This document shows, in pieces, positions 36,496-45,331 of a DNA stretch of 64,000 nt. The position numbers and the translations under genes were made by a program. Source of the DNA: Sva-07 sp963793335 (lineage in GTDB: Bacteria; Actinomycetota; Acidimicrobiia; Acidimicrobiales; Ilumatobacteraceae); contig CAWBZS010000001.1 in the NCBI GenBank assembly GCA_963793335.1, forward strand, positions 682,001 to 746,000, in the 5' to 3' direction. Numbering within the stretch: position 1 is the stretch's first letter; every line of letters begins with the position of its first letter. The notes under the pieces were generated by a model. It was not told the origin of the DNA. It worked only from the letters and a program-made list of their open reading frames with translations, and did not search any database.

Positions 36496-37731
36496 ATGCG
36501 CGGCCTCGTCGTTCCCGAACCAACCGAGGACTTCACGGCCGACCCGGTCGAGCTGTTCTTCGACCTCGCCTACGTCTTCGCGTTCAGCCAGATCGTTGCG
36601 ATCCTGCTCGACCATCCGACGTGGGACGCCGTTGGCGAGTCCGCACTGATCTTCCTGCTGCTGTGGCTGCCGTGGTCACAGTTTGCGTGGTCGGCGAATG
36701 CCGTCGCCGGCAACTCGCGCACGGCGCGCCTGTTGTTCCTGCTCGCCACCGCGGCGAGCGTCCCGATGGCCGCGTCGATCCAGACGGCCTTCGACGGCAG
36801 CGGCCCCCTGTTCGCCATTCCGCTCGCGGTGATCTTCCTCGCTGCGCTGGGGATGATGCTGAACGGTGTCGACACCGCAAGCGAGGCGTTCCGGGCAGCG
36901 GTGCGCTACGCCGCGCCGAGCACATTGGCGATGATCGCGATCGTCATCGGCGGGTTCCTCGATGGCGACGCCCGAGTCGCCGCTTGGATCATCGGCATCG
37001 TCGTCTTCGTGTTCGGCACCGTGCAAGCGGGCAACGGGAACTGGATCCTGCGCGCCGGGCACTTCGCCGAACGGCACGGCCTCATCGTCATCGTCGCCCT
37101 CGGCGAAGTGATCGTCGCCCTCGGCAACTCCGTCGCAATCCCCCTGCGCAACGATGGCGGCTTCCCTGCCGACTCCGTGATTGCGCTCCTCGCCGCCGGC
37201 GTGCTTGCCGGCGTGCTCTGGTGGGCCTACTTCGACCGCATCCAGCCGGCGTTCGAACACCGAACCGAGTCAGCCGAGGGCGTTGCGCGTGGTCGAGTCG
37301 CTCGCGACATCTACACCTACATGCATGCGCCGATCGTCGCCGGCATCATCCTGATCGCCGTCGCGATGGAGGAGATGGCACTTCATCCTGGCGATGCGTT
37401 GCCCGCCGCCTTCCGCGTGATGGCCGTCGCCGGGCTGCTGCTGTACTTCGGCGGCATCGGCCTGGGCGTGTTCCGGGCGTTCGGCGCGATCGCCATGGAA
37501 CGAGTTGCCGCCGTGGTTGCGCTCGGGCTGCTCTACGTGGTCGGAGCGGAGTTGCGCGGGGTCGTACTGCTCGTGACGACGGTCGTGATCCTCGTCATTG
37601 CGCTCGGGGTGGAACAGCTGCGCGTCGAACGAACGGATGAGCGCTCGACCGGTGAGGATCCCTCAGTCGACGACCGAGGGGTCATCGATGGTGCTGCAAA
37701 CCAGCCACTGGAACAGCCGCCAGCCGGTTGA
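36496..37731 (+). CDS. ltrA: Low temperature requirement A (LtrA) family membrane protein
   Basis: A 411-residue integral membrane protein. The N terminus E-L-F-F-D-L-A-Y-V-F-A-F-S-Q is the LtrA hallmark, followed by about twelve helices. The family was named after a Listeria mutant with poor growth in the cold; a biochemical function is not established. The last 69 bp overlap the 3' end of the aldolase gene on the opposite strand. This tail (after about residue 385) is polar and may be dispensable. Confidence 0.88.
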   Translation: MRGLVVPEPTEDFTADPVELFFDLAYVFAFSQIVAILLDHPTWDAVGESALIFLLLWLPWSQFAWSANAVAGNSRTARLLFLLATAASVPMAASIQTAFDGSGPLFAIPLAVIFLAALGMMLNGVDTASEAFRAAVRYAAPSTLAMIAIVIGGFLDGDARVAAWIIGIVVFVFGTVQAGNGNWILRAGHFAERHGLIVIVALGEVIVALGNSVAIPLRNDGGFPADSVIALLAAGVLAGVLWWAYFDRIQPAFEHRTESAEGVARGRVARDIYTYMHAPIVAGIILIAVAMEEMALHPGDALPAAFRVMAVAGLLLYFGGIGLGVFRAFGAIAMERVAAVVALGLLYVVGAELRGVVLLVTTVVILVIALGVEQLRVERTDERSTGEDPSVDDRGVIDGAANQPLEQPPAG

Positions 37732-38442
37732 CGGACGGCCAAGCGTCTCGGCGGCGACCGCCGCGGCAGCATCGGAGATGGCGATGCCGTTCGGTGCCTT
37801 CACGTGCACCTCGGCGACCCGTTCGGCCATCACGAACCAGCCCACCGCCTCCTCGACCGATCCACCGGCGGTGAGGAGCCCGTGGTTGCGGAGGACGCAG
37901 AGCTTGTGGTCGCCCAGCGCGGTGGCGATGCGCTTGCCGCCGTCGTAGGACAGCACCTCGACCTCTTCGTCGTCGAACAGCGACTGGTCGGTCACGAACG
38001 CGCACGACTCCTGGCTGAGCGCCCGGAACGGCTGGACGTTCGCCGACCACGGCGTACCGAACTGCGTGTGCGTGTGTGCAGCACTCACTGCGTCGGGGCG
38101 AGCGGCGAGCACCGGCGCGTGGATGTTGTAGCCCGCCGTGTTGACGGCGCCGGTCGGATTGCCGTCGGTGTCGGTCACGCGGCCGTCAGGCCCGACGAGC
38201 ACCAGCTGGTCGACGGTCGCCCGATGGAACGGCACGCCCCAGTCGAGCAGCCAGAAGTGGTCGGTCAGGACCGGGTCGCGGGCGGAGACGTGTCCGTCGC
38301 CGAGTTGCCCCCACCGCATCGCTCCGAAGATCCGGTAGCCGAGTGCACACATCCGCTTGCGATGCGCCCGCTCGGCCTCCGGCGAACGCACGGCGTCGAA
38401 CGCCTCCACCCCTGGGAACGTCGGATACGGCGACTCACTCAT
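37663..38442 (-). CDS. Class II aldolase/adducin family protein
   Basis: A 259-residue protein of the fuculose-phosphate aldolase/adducin type. Zinc-site residues are expected at G-H-V-S-A-R near residue 51, at S-A-A-H-T-H-T near residue 125 (His-x-His) and at L-R-N-H-G-L-L-T-A-G near residue 187. Close relatives act on hydroxy-aldehyde phosphates or are of unknown function. The start is the ATG at 38442. The 3' end overlaps ltrA by 69 bp on the other strand. Confidence 0.87.
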   Translation of the reverse strand: MSESPYPTFPGVEAFDAVRSPEAERAHRKRMCALGYRIFGAMRWGQLGDGHVSARDPVLTDHFWLLDWGVPFHRATVDQLVLVGPDGRVTDTDGNPTGAVNTAGYNIHAPVLAARPDAVSAAHTHTQFGTPWSANVQPFRALSQESCAFVTDQSLFDDEEVEVLSYDGGKRIATALGDHKLCVLRNHGLLTAGGSVEEAVGWFVMAERVAEVHVKAPNGIAISDAAAAVAAETLGRPSTGWRLFQWLVCSTIDDPSVVD

Positions 38443-38484
38443 GCTCCGTAGCGTAAACCACCCTCGCCACCCGGCCCGTTGCCA

Positions 38485-38531
38485 GTCTGTGCGGATCTGC
38501 TTGCACGTTCCGCAACTCGATCCGCACAGAC
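38485..38531 (-). terminator. 12-bp perfect hairpin after btuD (probable terminator)
   Basis: Arms GTCTGTGCGGAT (38485-38496) and its exact complement (38520-38531) enclose a 23-nt loop. It lies in the 116-bp gap just past the btuD stop and before the aldolase gene, both on the minus strand. No T-run follows, so a rho-independent role is only partly supported; a repeat element is the alternative. Confidence 0.45.
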
Positions 38532-38558
38532 CAGCAGGGGCGAGGCGTTGGCGGGGCG

Positions 38559-39347
38559 TCAGAGGGGGAAGCCGCGGCGCGGGACCACGATCACGGTGCC
38601 GTCGTCGGGGTCGATGTCGACGCTGACGCACACATGGAACACCTCGCCCAACCGCTCGGCGGTCAGCACGTCGGCCGCGACCGCCCGACGCCACCACGCT
38701 GGCCCTCGTCGAGCATCACCAGACGGTCGGCGTAGGTGCCCGCCAGCGTGAGATCGTGCATCGCTGCGATCACGGTGATCGCCTGCTGCTCGCGCAACTC
38801 GGTGATCAGCTCGAGCGCCTGCTGCTGATGGCCGATGTCGAGCGCCGAGGTCGGCTCATCGAGCAGCAGGACCGGTGCCTCTTGCGCGAGTGCCCGGGCG
38901 AGCACCACCCGCTGGCGTTCGCCACCGCTCAGCGAACCCAGCATCCGGTCGACGAACACACCGAGTCGCAATTGGTCGATCACGCTCACCGGTGACCTCG
39001 CGATCGTGAGCAGACTCGGCGCCGAAGTAGCCGATGTGGGGGGTCCGCCCGAGCAGCACGTAGTCGAAGACGCTCATGTCGTCGGGAATCAGCGGCTCCT
39101 GCGCCACGTACGCAACGTGACGAGCACGATGCCGGGGGTCGGAACTGCCCAACGCCACGCCGCCGACCGTGACGCTCCCGCTGGAGGCCACCAACCCGGC
39201 CACCGCCTTCAACAGCGACGACTTGCCGGCACCGTTCGGGCCGATCAGCGCCACCCATTCCCCCGACCCGACCGTGTCGGAGAACGGCGCCAGCGCCACG
39301 TCACGCCCATAGCGCACCCCGACCGAGTCGAGCCCGACGGTGCTCAT
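38559..39347 (-). CDS. btuD: Cobalamin-type ABC transporter ATPase, two apparent frameshifts
   Basis: ATPase of the BtuFCD importer. The first part (39347 to about 39000) has Walker A G-P-N-G-A-G-K-S-S and the Q-loop V-A-Q-E-P-L, then breaks. The second part, in another frame from about 38990, has L-S-G-G-E-R-Q-R-V-V and Walker B L-L-L-D-E-P-T-S-A-L-D plus the switch A-M-H-D. A second shift near 38700 is needed to reach the last segment (V-A-A-D-V-L-T-A-E-R to R-R-G-F-P-L) ending at 38559. Pieces join to about 260 residues, the normal length. Its start overlaps the permease stop by 4 bp. Confidence 0.75.
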
Positions 39348-40384
39348 CCCGCCAACTTCCGAGTGCGGAGCAGATAGATGAAGAACGGCGCACCGATGAA
39401 GGCCGTGACCACACCGATCGGGGTCTCCGCCGGACTCATCAGCTCACGACCGACCACGTCAGCGAGGATCAGGAATCCTCCGCCAAACAGCAGCGACAGC
39501 GGGATCACGAGCCGATAGCTCGCTCCGGCCATCAGCCGGACGACGTGCGGGACCACGAGTCCGACAAAGGCGATCAGCCCGCTGACCGACACCGCTGCAG
39601 CGGTGCCGAGCGTCGCTGCGATCACGATCACGAGACGCGTCCGCCGCACCGACACACCGAGCGTGGCCGCCTCGTCGTCGCCGACCCGGAACACATCGAG
39701 GTGCCGACGATGCAGCATCAGCACCACCACGCTCACCGCCACATACGGGGCCACGGTGAACACGTCCGACCAGGTGGCGCCCGACAACCGACCGAGAATC
39801 CACTGGTACACCTCGCGAACCACGTCGAGGTTGCGCTGCAGCACGAACGTCTGCATCGCCGTTGCGAACGACACGACCGCAACACCGGCGAGAACGAGCG
39901 TTGCGCCGCTCCCACGAGCGCCAAACGATGCGCCGACCGCGTACGTCACCCCGACCGTGCCGAGCGCGAACGCGAACGCGACGAGCTGCACCGGGTCGAT
40001 CGGCCATCCATCGGTGATGTCGCGGCCCGTGGTGAGCACCAGCGTGGCGCCCAGCCCGGCGCCGGCCGCAGTGCCCAGCAGGAACGGATCGACGAGCGGG
40101 TTGCGGAACACCCCCTGATAGGCCGCACCAGCGGACGACAGCATCGCTCCGACGAGGCCGCCAAGCACCACTCGCGGCATGCGGATCCGCCACACGATGT
40201 TCCACTCGGCGTCGGAGACACCCGAGTCGATGGCGATCAGTGGCAGGCGGTCAAGCAGCTCGAGCGGCATGCGCCACGCGGGCGGGCCCGCAGGTCCAAT
40301 CGAAGCACCAACGACCATCGCGCCCACGAGGAACGCCAGGCCGGCGACGATCCAGCCTCTCGTTCGTCGTGGAGCAGCGGGCAT
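39344..40384 (-). CDS. btuC: FecCD/BtuC-family ABC transporter permease
   Basis: A 346-residue permease with about ten helices. The family blocks are R-I-P-R-V-type M-P-R-V-V-L-G-G-L-V-G-A near residue 70, N-P-L-V-D-P-F-L-L-G near residue 95, and the ATPase-coupling L-I-A-F-V-G-L-V-V-P-H-V-V-R near residue 270. Such permeases import cobalamin, haem or siderophores. The cobalamin riboswitch upstream of the operon and the neighbouring cob genes point to cobalamin. It sits between btuF and btuD, overlapping the latter. Confidence 0.9.
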   Translation of the reverse strand: MPAAPRRTRGWIVAGLAFLVGAMVVGASIGPAGPPAWRMPLELLDRLPLIAIDSGVSDAEWNIVWRIRMPRVVLGGLVGAMLSSAGAAYQGVFRNPLVDPFLLGTAAGAGLGATLVLTTGRDITDGWPIDPVQLVAFAFALGTVGVTYAVGASFGARGSGATLVLAGVAVVSFATAMQTFVLQRNLDVVREVYQWILGRLSGATWSDVFTVAPYVAVSVVVLMLHRRHLDVFRVGDDEAATLGVSVRRTRLVIVIAATLGTAAAVSVSGLIAFVGLVVPHVVRLMAGASYRLVIPLSLLFGGGFLILADVVGRELMSPAETPIGVVTAFIGAPFFIYLLRTRKLAG

Positions 40385-40396
40385 CGGAACGGTCGC

Positions 40397-41375
40397 TCAG
40401 CCAGCGGCCTGTTGAACTGCCTCGGACACCGCCTGGAGGTAGTCGACCACTCGCGGCCCCCGAGCGCGACGCGACGTCGTCGTCCATCTCGAACACATCT
40501 CCGTTCTGGACTGCCGCGATCGCATCCCATCCGGGACGATCAGCAACGGTCTCGGCGGTCTCGGCACAGCACTTCGTGTCGGCCAGGAAGATGAGGTCCG
40601 GGTTGGCCGACACGATGAATTCGGCGTTCAGCTGCGGGAATCCACCCGACTCACCCTCGGCGCCGTCGGCGATGTTCTGCAAGCCGAGCAACGAGTAGAG
40701 CGCACCGACAAACGTGGTCGAGTCGGCACTGAAGAGTGTCGGATCGAGTTCGTGGAACAGCGAGAGCGGGGCGTCGAGCTCCGGCGTGGCGAGCACGATC
40801 TCCTCGATGCTCGACTGCATCTCCTTGACCAACGCGTCAGCTCCGTCGACGTTCCCGGTCGCAGCGCCGAGCTCCTCGATCTGGCGATACGAGTCGTCCA
40901 GGGTCATCGCCGCCGGCCCATCCCACCACGCGATGTCAAGCGTGTCGAGCTGATCGCCGAGGCCGGTGAAGTCGCCACCGATCAGCACGAGGTCGGGATC
41001 GAGCGCGGCGATCGCCTCGACGTTCGGTTCGAAACCGGACAGCTCGTTCGGCAGTTCCACGGCCTCTGGAGGGAAGTTCGACTGGTTGTCGACCGCGACG
41101 AGCTGGTCCCCGGCGCCGAGGGCGAACATCATCTCCGTCGCCGTGGGGCTGAGCGAGATGATGCGCTCGGGTGACGCCGAGCCGTCGACTGCATCGGTGG
41201 TCGCCGCCGGCTCGACGGTGTCCGGCGTGGTCGTCGCGCTCGTGACGTCCGCGCCGTCTGTCCCAACTGATGAGCTGGTGTCATCCGATCCGCATGCTGC
41301 AGCGAACAAGCTGAGACCGGCAACGGCGCCGATGATCGAACGACGTCGCAACGACGTCGGGTGGGGTGTACGCAT
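40397..41375 (-). CDS. btuF: Cobalamin-binding lipoprotein BtuF-like, one apparent frameshift near the C terminus
   Basis: Binding protein of the importer. It has a lipoprotein signal with L-F-A-A-A-C (near residue 24) and a Ser/Thr/Asp linker. The Peripla_BP_2 domain shows R-I-I-S-L-S-P-T-A-T-E-M, then D-Q-L-V-A-V-D, then L-I-G-G-D-F. Near 40455, just after D-D-D-V-A-S-R, the frame is lost; the matching end P-R-V-V-D-Y-L-Q-A-V lies in another frame and stops at 40397. The shift is at a run of G and C, as expected of a sequencing slip. GGAGG lies 10 nt before the ATG at 41375. Confidence 0.78.
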
Positions 41376-41464
41376 GATGTTGATGCCTCCAGGTGAACGG
41401 AGGACAAGCTGGGGTCCGGGATCGACGTGGGTCGACCGGCGAGCCTTCCCTTGCCTCGAGGGAT

Positions 41465-41600
41465 GATGTCGCGTCGGCGGGCAGGCGACCGGGCTGGTCG
41501 GACCGGGTGCACCACCACCGTGGCAAGGCAACCGGCCGACATCACCGTTGCGGGACAGCGCCGGGTTCTCACCGGACTTCGCTGCGTCGTCGACAGTTCG
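41465..41600 (-). promoter_or_regulatory. Cobalamin (AdoCbl) riboswitch of the btuFCD operon
   Basis: Read on the minus strand, the 5' part has GAAGTCCGGTGAGAACCC, then CGCTGTCCCGCAACGGTGA (about 41577 down to 41542), both matching the cobalamin aptamer core. The B12 box AGCCCGGTCGCCTGCCCGCC follows at about 41496-41477. The element lies 90-200 bp before btuF, so it should shut down import when cobalamin is plentiful. The 5' end (P1) is approximate. Confidence 0.9.
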
Positions 41601-41636
41601 ACACCGTACCGCCCACTGCGTACGCTGACCCACTCC

Positions 41637-42251
41637 ATGAGCAGCGACCCCACCACCGAGCCGACGATCGAGCCCGCAACCGACGCTGTCGGCACCGCAC
41701 CCGTCGACGACCCCCGTCCCGACGGCTTGCGGAGCGCAGCGTCGCTCGTGATCGTCAACACCGGCAACGGCAAGGGCAAGTCGTCGTCGGCGTTCGGCAT
41801 GATGATCCGCGGCATCGCTCGCGGGTGGAACGTCGCGGTGGTGCAGTTCATCAAGTCGGGCGAGTGGAAGGTTGGGGAGGAGAAGATCGGCCGCCAGCTC
41901 GGCGTCGACTGGCATGCGTTCGGCGAGGGGTTCACGTGGGACTCCGACGACATGTCGAACGACATCGCCCACGCCCGCGATGGCTGGGCCAAAGCCGTCG
42001 AGCTGATGAACGCAGGCGAGCACCAGCTCGTCGTGTTCGACGAACTGACCTACCTGTCGAGCTTCGGGTGGTTGCCGATCGGCGAGGTCGTCGACGCGAT
42101 CAGCGCACGACCGTCGCACGTCAACGTGATCGTCACCGGGCGCGACGCGGCGCCGGAGCTCATCGAGATCGCCGACACCGTCACCGAGATGGTCGAAGTG
42201 AAACACGCCTACCAGCAGGGCATCCGCGCCATGCGCGGACTCGACTACTGA
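41637..42251 (+). CDS. cobO: Cob(I)yrinic acid a,c-diamide adenosyltransferase (CobO/CobA type)
   Basis: A 204-residue enzyme that adds the adenosyl group to reduced corrinoids, making coenzyme B12. The P-loop N-T-G-N-G-K-G-K-S-S-S-A-F-G is near residue 40, followed by V-Q-F-I-K-S-G-E-W and L-V-V-F-D-E-L-T-Y. The start ATG at 41637 is chosen because further upstream is the riboswitch region of the divergent btuF. Adenosylcobalamin is the cofactor of the methylmalonyl-CoA mutase encoded 4 kb further on. Confidence 0.93.
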   Translation: MSSDPTTEPTIEPATDAVGTAPVDDPRPDGLRSAASLVIVNTGNGKGKSSSAFGMMIRGIARGWNVAVVQFIKSGEWKVGEEKIGRQLGVDWHAFGEGFTWDSDDMSNDIAHARDGWAKAVELMNAGEHQLVVFDELTYLSSFGWLPIGEVVDAISARPSHVNVIVTGRDAAPELIEIADTVTEMVEVKHAYQQGIRAMRGLDY

Positions 42252-42331
42252 CTCGATGGCCCTCGACGTGGCACCCGGATCGCGAGTCTGATGTCGCCCG
42301 GACGCAGCGACGCCGGACAGCGCGAGCCGTC

Positions 42332-43324
42332 GTGACATCGCTGCGAGCGCTGCTCGCCGACCTCCCGCCGCCGGATGCCGATGCGCGTGATGCCGTGCAC
42401 GAGCGCGCCGCGCACATCCTGCGCCCCAGCGGGGCGCTCGCCTGGCTCGACGAGATCGCTGCGTGGGTCGCTGCATGGCAGCGCACCGCAACGCCGCGGG
42501 TCGAACGCCCGGCCGGGTTGATCTTCGCGGCCGACCACGGGATCGCCGCGGCCACCAAGGTGTCGGCGTACCCCACCGGTGTCACCCAGGCAATGCTGTC
42601 CGCCTACGAGGAGGGCCGCTCGACGATCAGCGCCTTCGCACGAATCGCCGGCGCCGACGTGTCCGCCGTCGACGTCGGTGTCGGACACCCCACGAACGAC
42701 ATCCGGTACGACGCAGCGATGTCGCCGCAGCGATTCGACGAACTGGTCGACATCGCCGTCGACGCAGTCGACGCGCTCGACTGCGACCTGTTGGTGCTCG
42801 GCGAAATGGGCATCGGGAACACGACGTCCTCGGCTGCGATCGCTGCGTCGCTGGCAGGGGGAGAGACCGCTGCCTGGGTCGGCCGAGGCACCGGTGTCGA
42901 CGACGACGGTCTTGCCCGGAAGCGCCATGCGGTGCAGCAATCCGTGCGGCGAATCGCAGGCGTGACCGATCCGCTGGAGATCCTGCGCGAGGTCGGCGGG
43001 TCCGAGATCGTGGCGATCACGGCTGCGACCGTCGCGGCGCGGCGACGGTCGATCCCCGTCGTTCTCGACGGGTACGTGGTGACCGCGGCGGTCCTCCCCC
43101 TCCACGAGATCGACGACACTTCCCTCGATCACTGCACCATCGGGCACTGCTCGGCCGAACCGGGCCATCGCAAACTGCTCGAGCGGCTCGGCAAGGCACC
43201 ACTGCTCGATCTCGACATGCGACTCGGTGAAGGCTCTGGGGCCATGGCCGCGGTGCCACTGATCGCCATGGCGTGCGCCGGTATCACCGACGTACCGACG
43301 TTCGCTGAGTGGTTCGGCCACTGA
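42332..43324 (+). CDS. cobT: Nicotinate-nucleotide--dimethylbenzimidazole phosphoribosyltransferase
   Basis: A 330-residue enzyme that activates the lower ligand of cobalamin (alpha-ribazole phosphate synthesis). The family motif G-E-M-G-I-G-N-T-T-S-S is near residue 155, and the C-terminal A-M-A-A-V-P-L-I near residue 303 also fits. The start GTG at 42332 follows a Val; the frame extends far upstream with no family similarity. It lies 80 bp after cobO on the same strand. No other late cobalamin genes (cobS, cobU) are next to it. Confidence 0.92.
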   Translation: MTSLRALLADLPPPDADARDAVHERAAHILRPSGALAWLDEIAAWVAAWQRTATPRVERPAGLIFAADHGIAAATKVSAYPTGVTQAMLSAYEEGRSTISAFARIAGADVSAVDVGVGHPTNDIRYDAAMSPQRFDELVDIAVDAVDALDCDLLVLGEMGIGNTTSSAAIAASLAGGETAAWVGRGTGVDDDGLARKRHAVQQSVRRIAGVTDPLEILREVGGSEIVAITAATVAARRRSIPVVLDGYVVTAAVLPLHEIDDTSLDHCTIGHCSAEPGHRKLLERLGKAPLLDLDMRLGEGSGAMAAVPLIAMACAGITDVPTFAEWFGH

Positions 43325-43380
43325 CGACCAACATCGCGGTACCAGCGTCCGGCGCCCCCGTCGCTCGATAGCCTCACGCC

Positions 43381-44325
43381 GTGCGAATTCCCACACCTGT
43401 TGCCCAGCTCGCGCGCGGTTTCGCGATGGGTTCGGCCGACATCGTGCCGGGCGTGTCGGGAGGAACCGTTGCGCTCGTACTCGGGATCTACGACCGGTTG
43501 ATCCGCAACATCAGCCAGGGTGCTCACGGGCTCAAGCAGCTGCTCACCCGGGATCTGGATGGGTTCCGTGCGACGGTGCGAGGCATCGAATGGATCTGGC
43601 TCTTCTCGTTGCTGTTCGGCGTGCTCGCTGCGGTGTTCGCGCTCTCGTCGGTCCTCGAACAGCTGCTCGACGACGAACCGGTCAAGATGTCCGCACTGTT
43701 CCTCGGCCTCGTCGCCGGCGCCATCTGGGTGGCACTGCGCATGCTCGACCGCATCGACGGTGCCGTCGTCGCCGTGATGGCCGGCGTCGGCCTCACGTTC
43801 TTCCTCTTGCTCGGCCTGCGCTCCGACACACACGCTGCCGACGACGCCGCCGAAGTGGTCACGCGAGCTTGGTGGGCGTTCTTCCTCGCTGGTGCGATCG
43901 CCATCTGCGCGATGATCCTGCCCGGCATCTCGGGGTCGTTCCTGCTGGTGATGCTCGGGATGTACACCGAGGTGCTCGGTGCGGTGAACGACCGCGATTT
44001 CTTCCTGTTGGCGATGTTCGTGCTGGGCTGCGTGGTGGGTCTTGCCTTGTTCTCGACGCTGCTCAACTGGCTCCTGGAGGACTATCACCGCTGGGTGCTC
44101 GCCGCCATGATCGGCCTGATGCTCGGGTCCACCCGAGTGCTGTGGCCGTGGCCGAACGGGACGAACACGACCACGTTGAGCATGCCTGCCGACGATGTCG
44201 TCGTCCCGATCCTGCTCATGCTGCTCGGCGTGGTCATCGTGGTGGCGGTCGATCTGATCGCGACACGATTCGTGGAGGTCGAGCCGCTCGCTGACCACGA
44301 GCCGGCCGTCGAGTCCACCCCCTGA
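43381..44325 (+). CDS. DUF368 family membrane protein (PopT-type polyprenyl-phosphate transporter)
   Basis: A 314-residue protein with about eight helices. The start A-R-G-F-A-M-G-S-A-D-I-V-P-G-V-S-G-G-T is the DUF368 signature, and the second half has the matching I-L-P-G-I-S-G-S-F-L-L. Recent work on this family shows PopT-type proteins recycle undecaprenyl phosphate across the membrane for cell-wall and glycan synthesis. That role is from the family, not from this sequence. It starts with GTG, 56 bp after cobT, and converges on meaB. Confidence 0.88.
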   Translation: MRIPTPVAQLARGFAMGSADIVPGVSGGTVALVLGIYDRLIRNISQGAHGLKQLLTRDLDGFRATVRGIEWIWLFSLLFGVLAAVFALSSVLEQLLDDEPVKMSALFLGLVAGAIWVALRMLDRIDGAVVAVMAGVGLTFFLLLGLRSDTHAADDAAEVVTRAWWAFFLAGAIAICAMILPGISGSFLLVMLGMYTEVLGAVNDRDFFLLAMFVLGCVVGLALFSTLLNWLLEDYHRWVLAAMIGLMLGSTRVLWPWPNGTNTTTLSMPADDVVVPILLMLLGVVIVVAVDLIATRFVEVEPLADHEPAVESTP

Positions 44326-44349
44326 TCGCCCGCCCCGTTCGTCGCAGCG

Positions 44350-45327
44350 TCAGGACAGCGCAAGCAGTTGCTGCGCGGCGAGCGTCGGCGTGATCTCGCC
44401 TGCTGCGAGACGACGTTCGAGATCGTCGACCATCTCGGCGACGTCGTCACGATCTCGGAACCGCGACACGATCCGCTCCTGCACGGTGGCCCACATCCAG
44501 TCGACCTGTTGGCGAGCGCGACGATCGGCAAAGGCCCCCGAGCGCTCCATCACGGCACGGTGCTGCTGCACCTGTGACCACACGTCGTCGAGGCCGTCAC
44601 CCGTGGCAGCACTGCAGGTGAGCACCGGCGGCACCCATCGGGCGCTCGGCGGGTACAGCAGCTGCAACGCGGTTGCCAGCTCCCGGGCGGCGGTCTTGGC
44701 GTCGAGCACGTGGTTGCCGTCGGCCTTGTTGACCGCCAAAACGTCCGCCAGCTCCAACACACCCTTCTTGATGCCCTGCAACGAGTCGCCGCTGCGGGCC
44801 AGCATCAACACCACGAAGCAGTCGGTCATGTTCGCCACCGTCGTCTCCGACTGGCCGACACCGACGGTCTCGACCAGCACGACGTCGTAGCCGGCGGCTT
44901 CGAGGATCACCATGGCTTCACGGGTGGCAGCAGCGACGCCGCCGAGCGTTCCAGAGGTGGGCGAGGGGCGAATGAAGGCGTTCGGGTCGACGGCAAGGCG
45001 CGCCATGCGGGTCTTGTCGCCGAGGATGCTCCCTCCGGTGCGAGACGACGACGGGTCCACTGCGAGCACCGCCACCCGGTGATCGCTCGCCGTCAGCTGG
45101 GTGCCGAGCGCATCGATGAACGTCGACTTGCCGACGCCTGGCACCCCGGTGATGCCGACACGATGGCTGTTGCCGGCGTTGGGCAGCAGCCGCACCAGCA
45201 GCTCCTGTGCCAACTCGCGATGATCGCTCCGCCGCGATTCGACGAGCGTGATCGCGCGACCGAGCGACGTGCGGTCGCCGGCGAGCACGCCGGCTTCGTA
45301 CTCGTCGAGATCGATCGCCCGAGGCAT
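44350..45327 (-). CDS. meaB: Methylmalonyl-CoA mutase-associated GTPase (MeaB/ArgK)
   Basis: A 325-residue G3E-type GTPase that guards adenosylcobalamin loading of methylmalonyl-CoA mutase. The G1 motif is G-V-P-G-V-G-K-S-T near residue 63, the next E-T-V-G-V-G-Q-S-E (switch II-like region) near residue 154, and the base-recognition N-K-A-D near residue 199. It lies 4 bp downstream of the mutase gene on the same strand, the expected partner. Confidence 0.94.
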   Translation of the reverse strand: MPRAIDLDEYEAGVLAGDRTSLGRAITLVESRRSDHRELAQELLVRLLPNAGNSHRVGITGVPGVGKSTFIDALGTQLTASDHRVAVLAVDPSSSRTGGSILGDKTRMARLAVDPNAFIRPSPTSGTLGGVAAATREAMVILEAAGYDVVLVETVGVGQSETTVANMTDCFVVLMLARSGDSLQGIKKGVLELADVLAVNKADGNHVLDAKTAARELATALQLLYPPSARWVPPVLTCSAATGDGLDDVWSQVQQHRAVMERSGAFADRRARQQVDWMWATVQERIVSRFRDRDDVAEMVDDLERRLAAGEITPTLAAQQLLALS

Positions 45328-45331
45328 CGGC

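Noticed and set aside
40251..42491. 746-codon minus-strand open frame over btuF, the riboswitch and cobO
   Set aside because: Only the part from 41375 onward reads as the BtuF lipoprotein. The rest is antisense to cobO or lies in the riboswitch.
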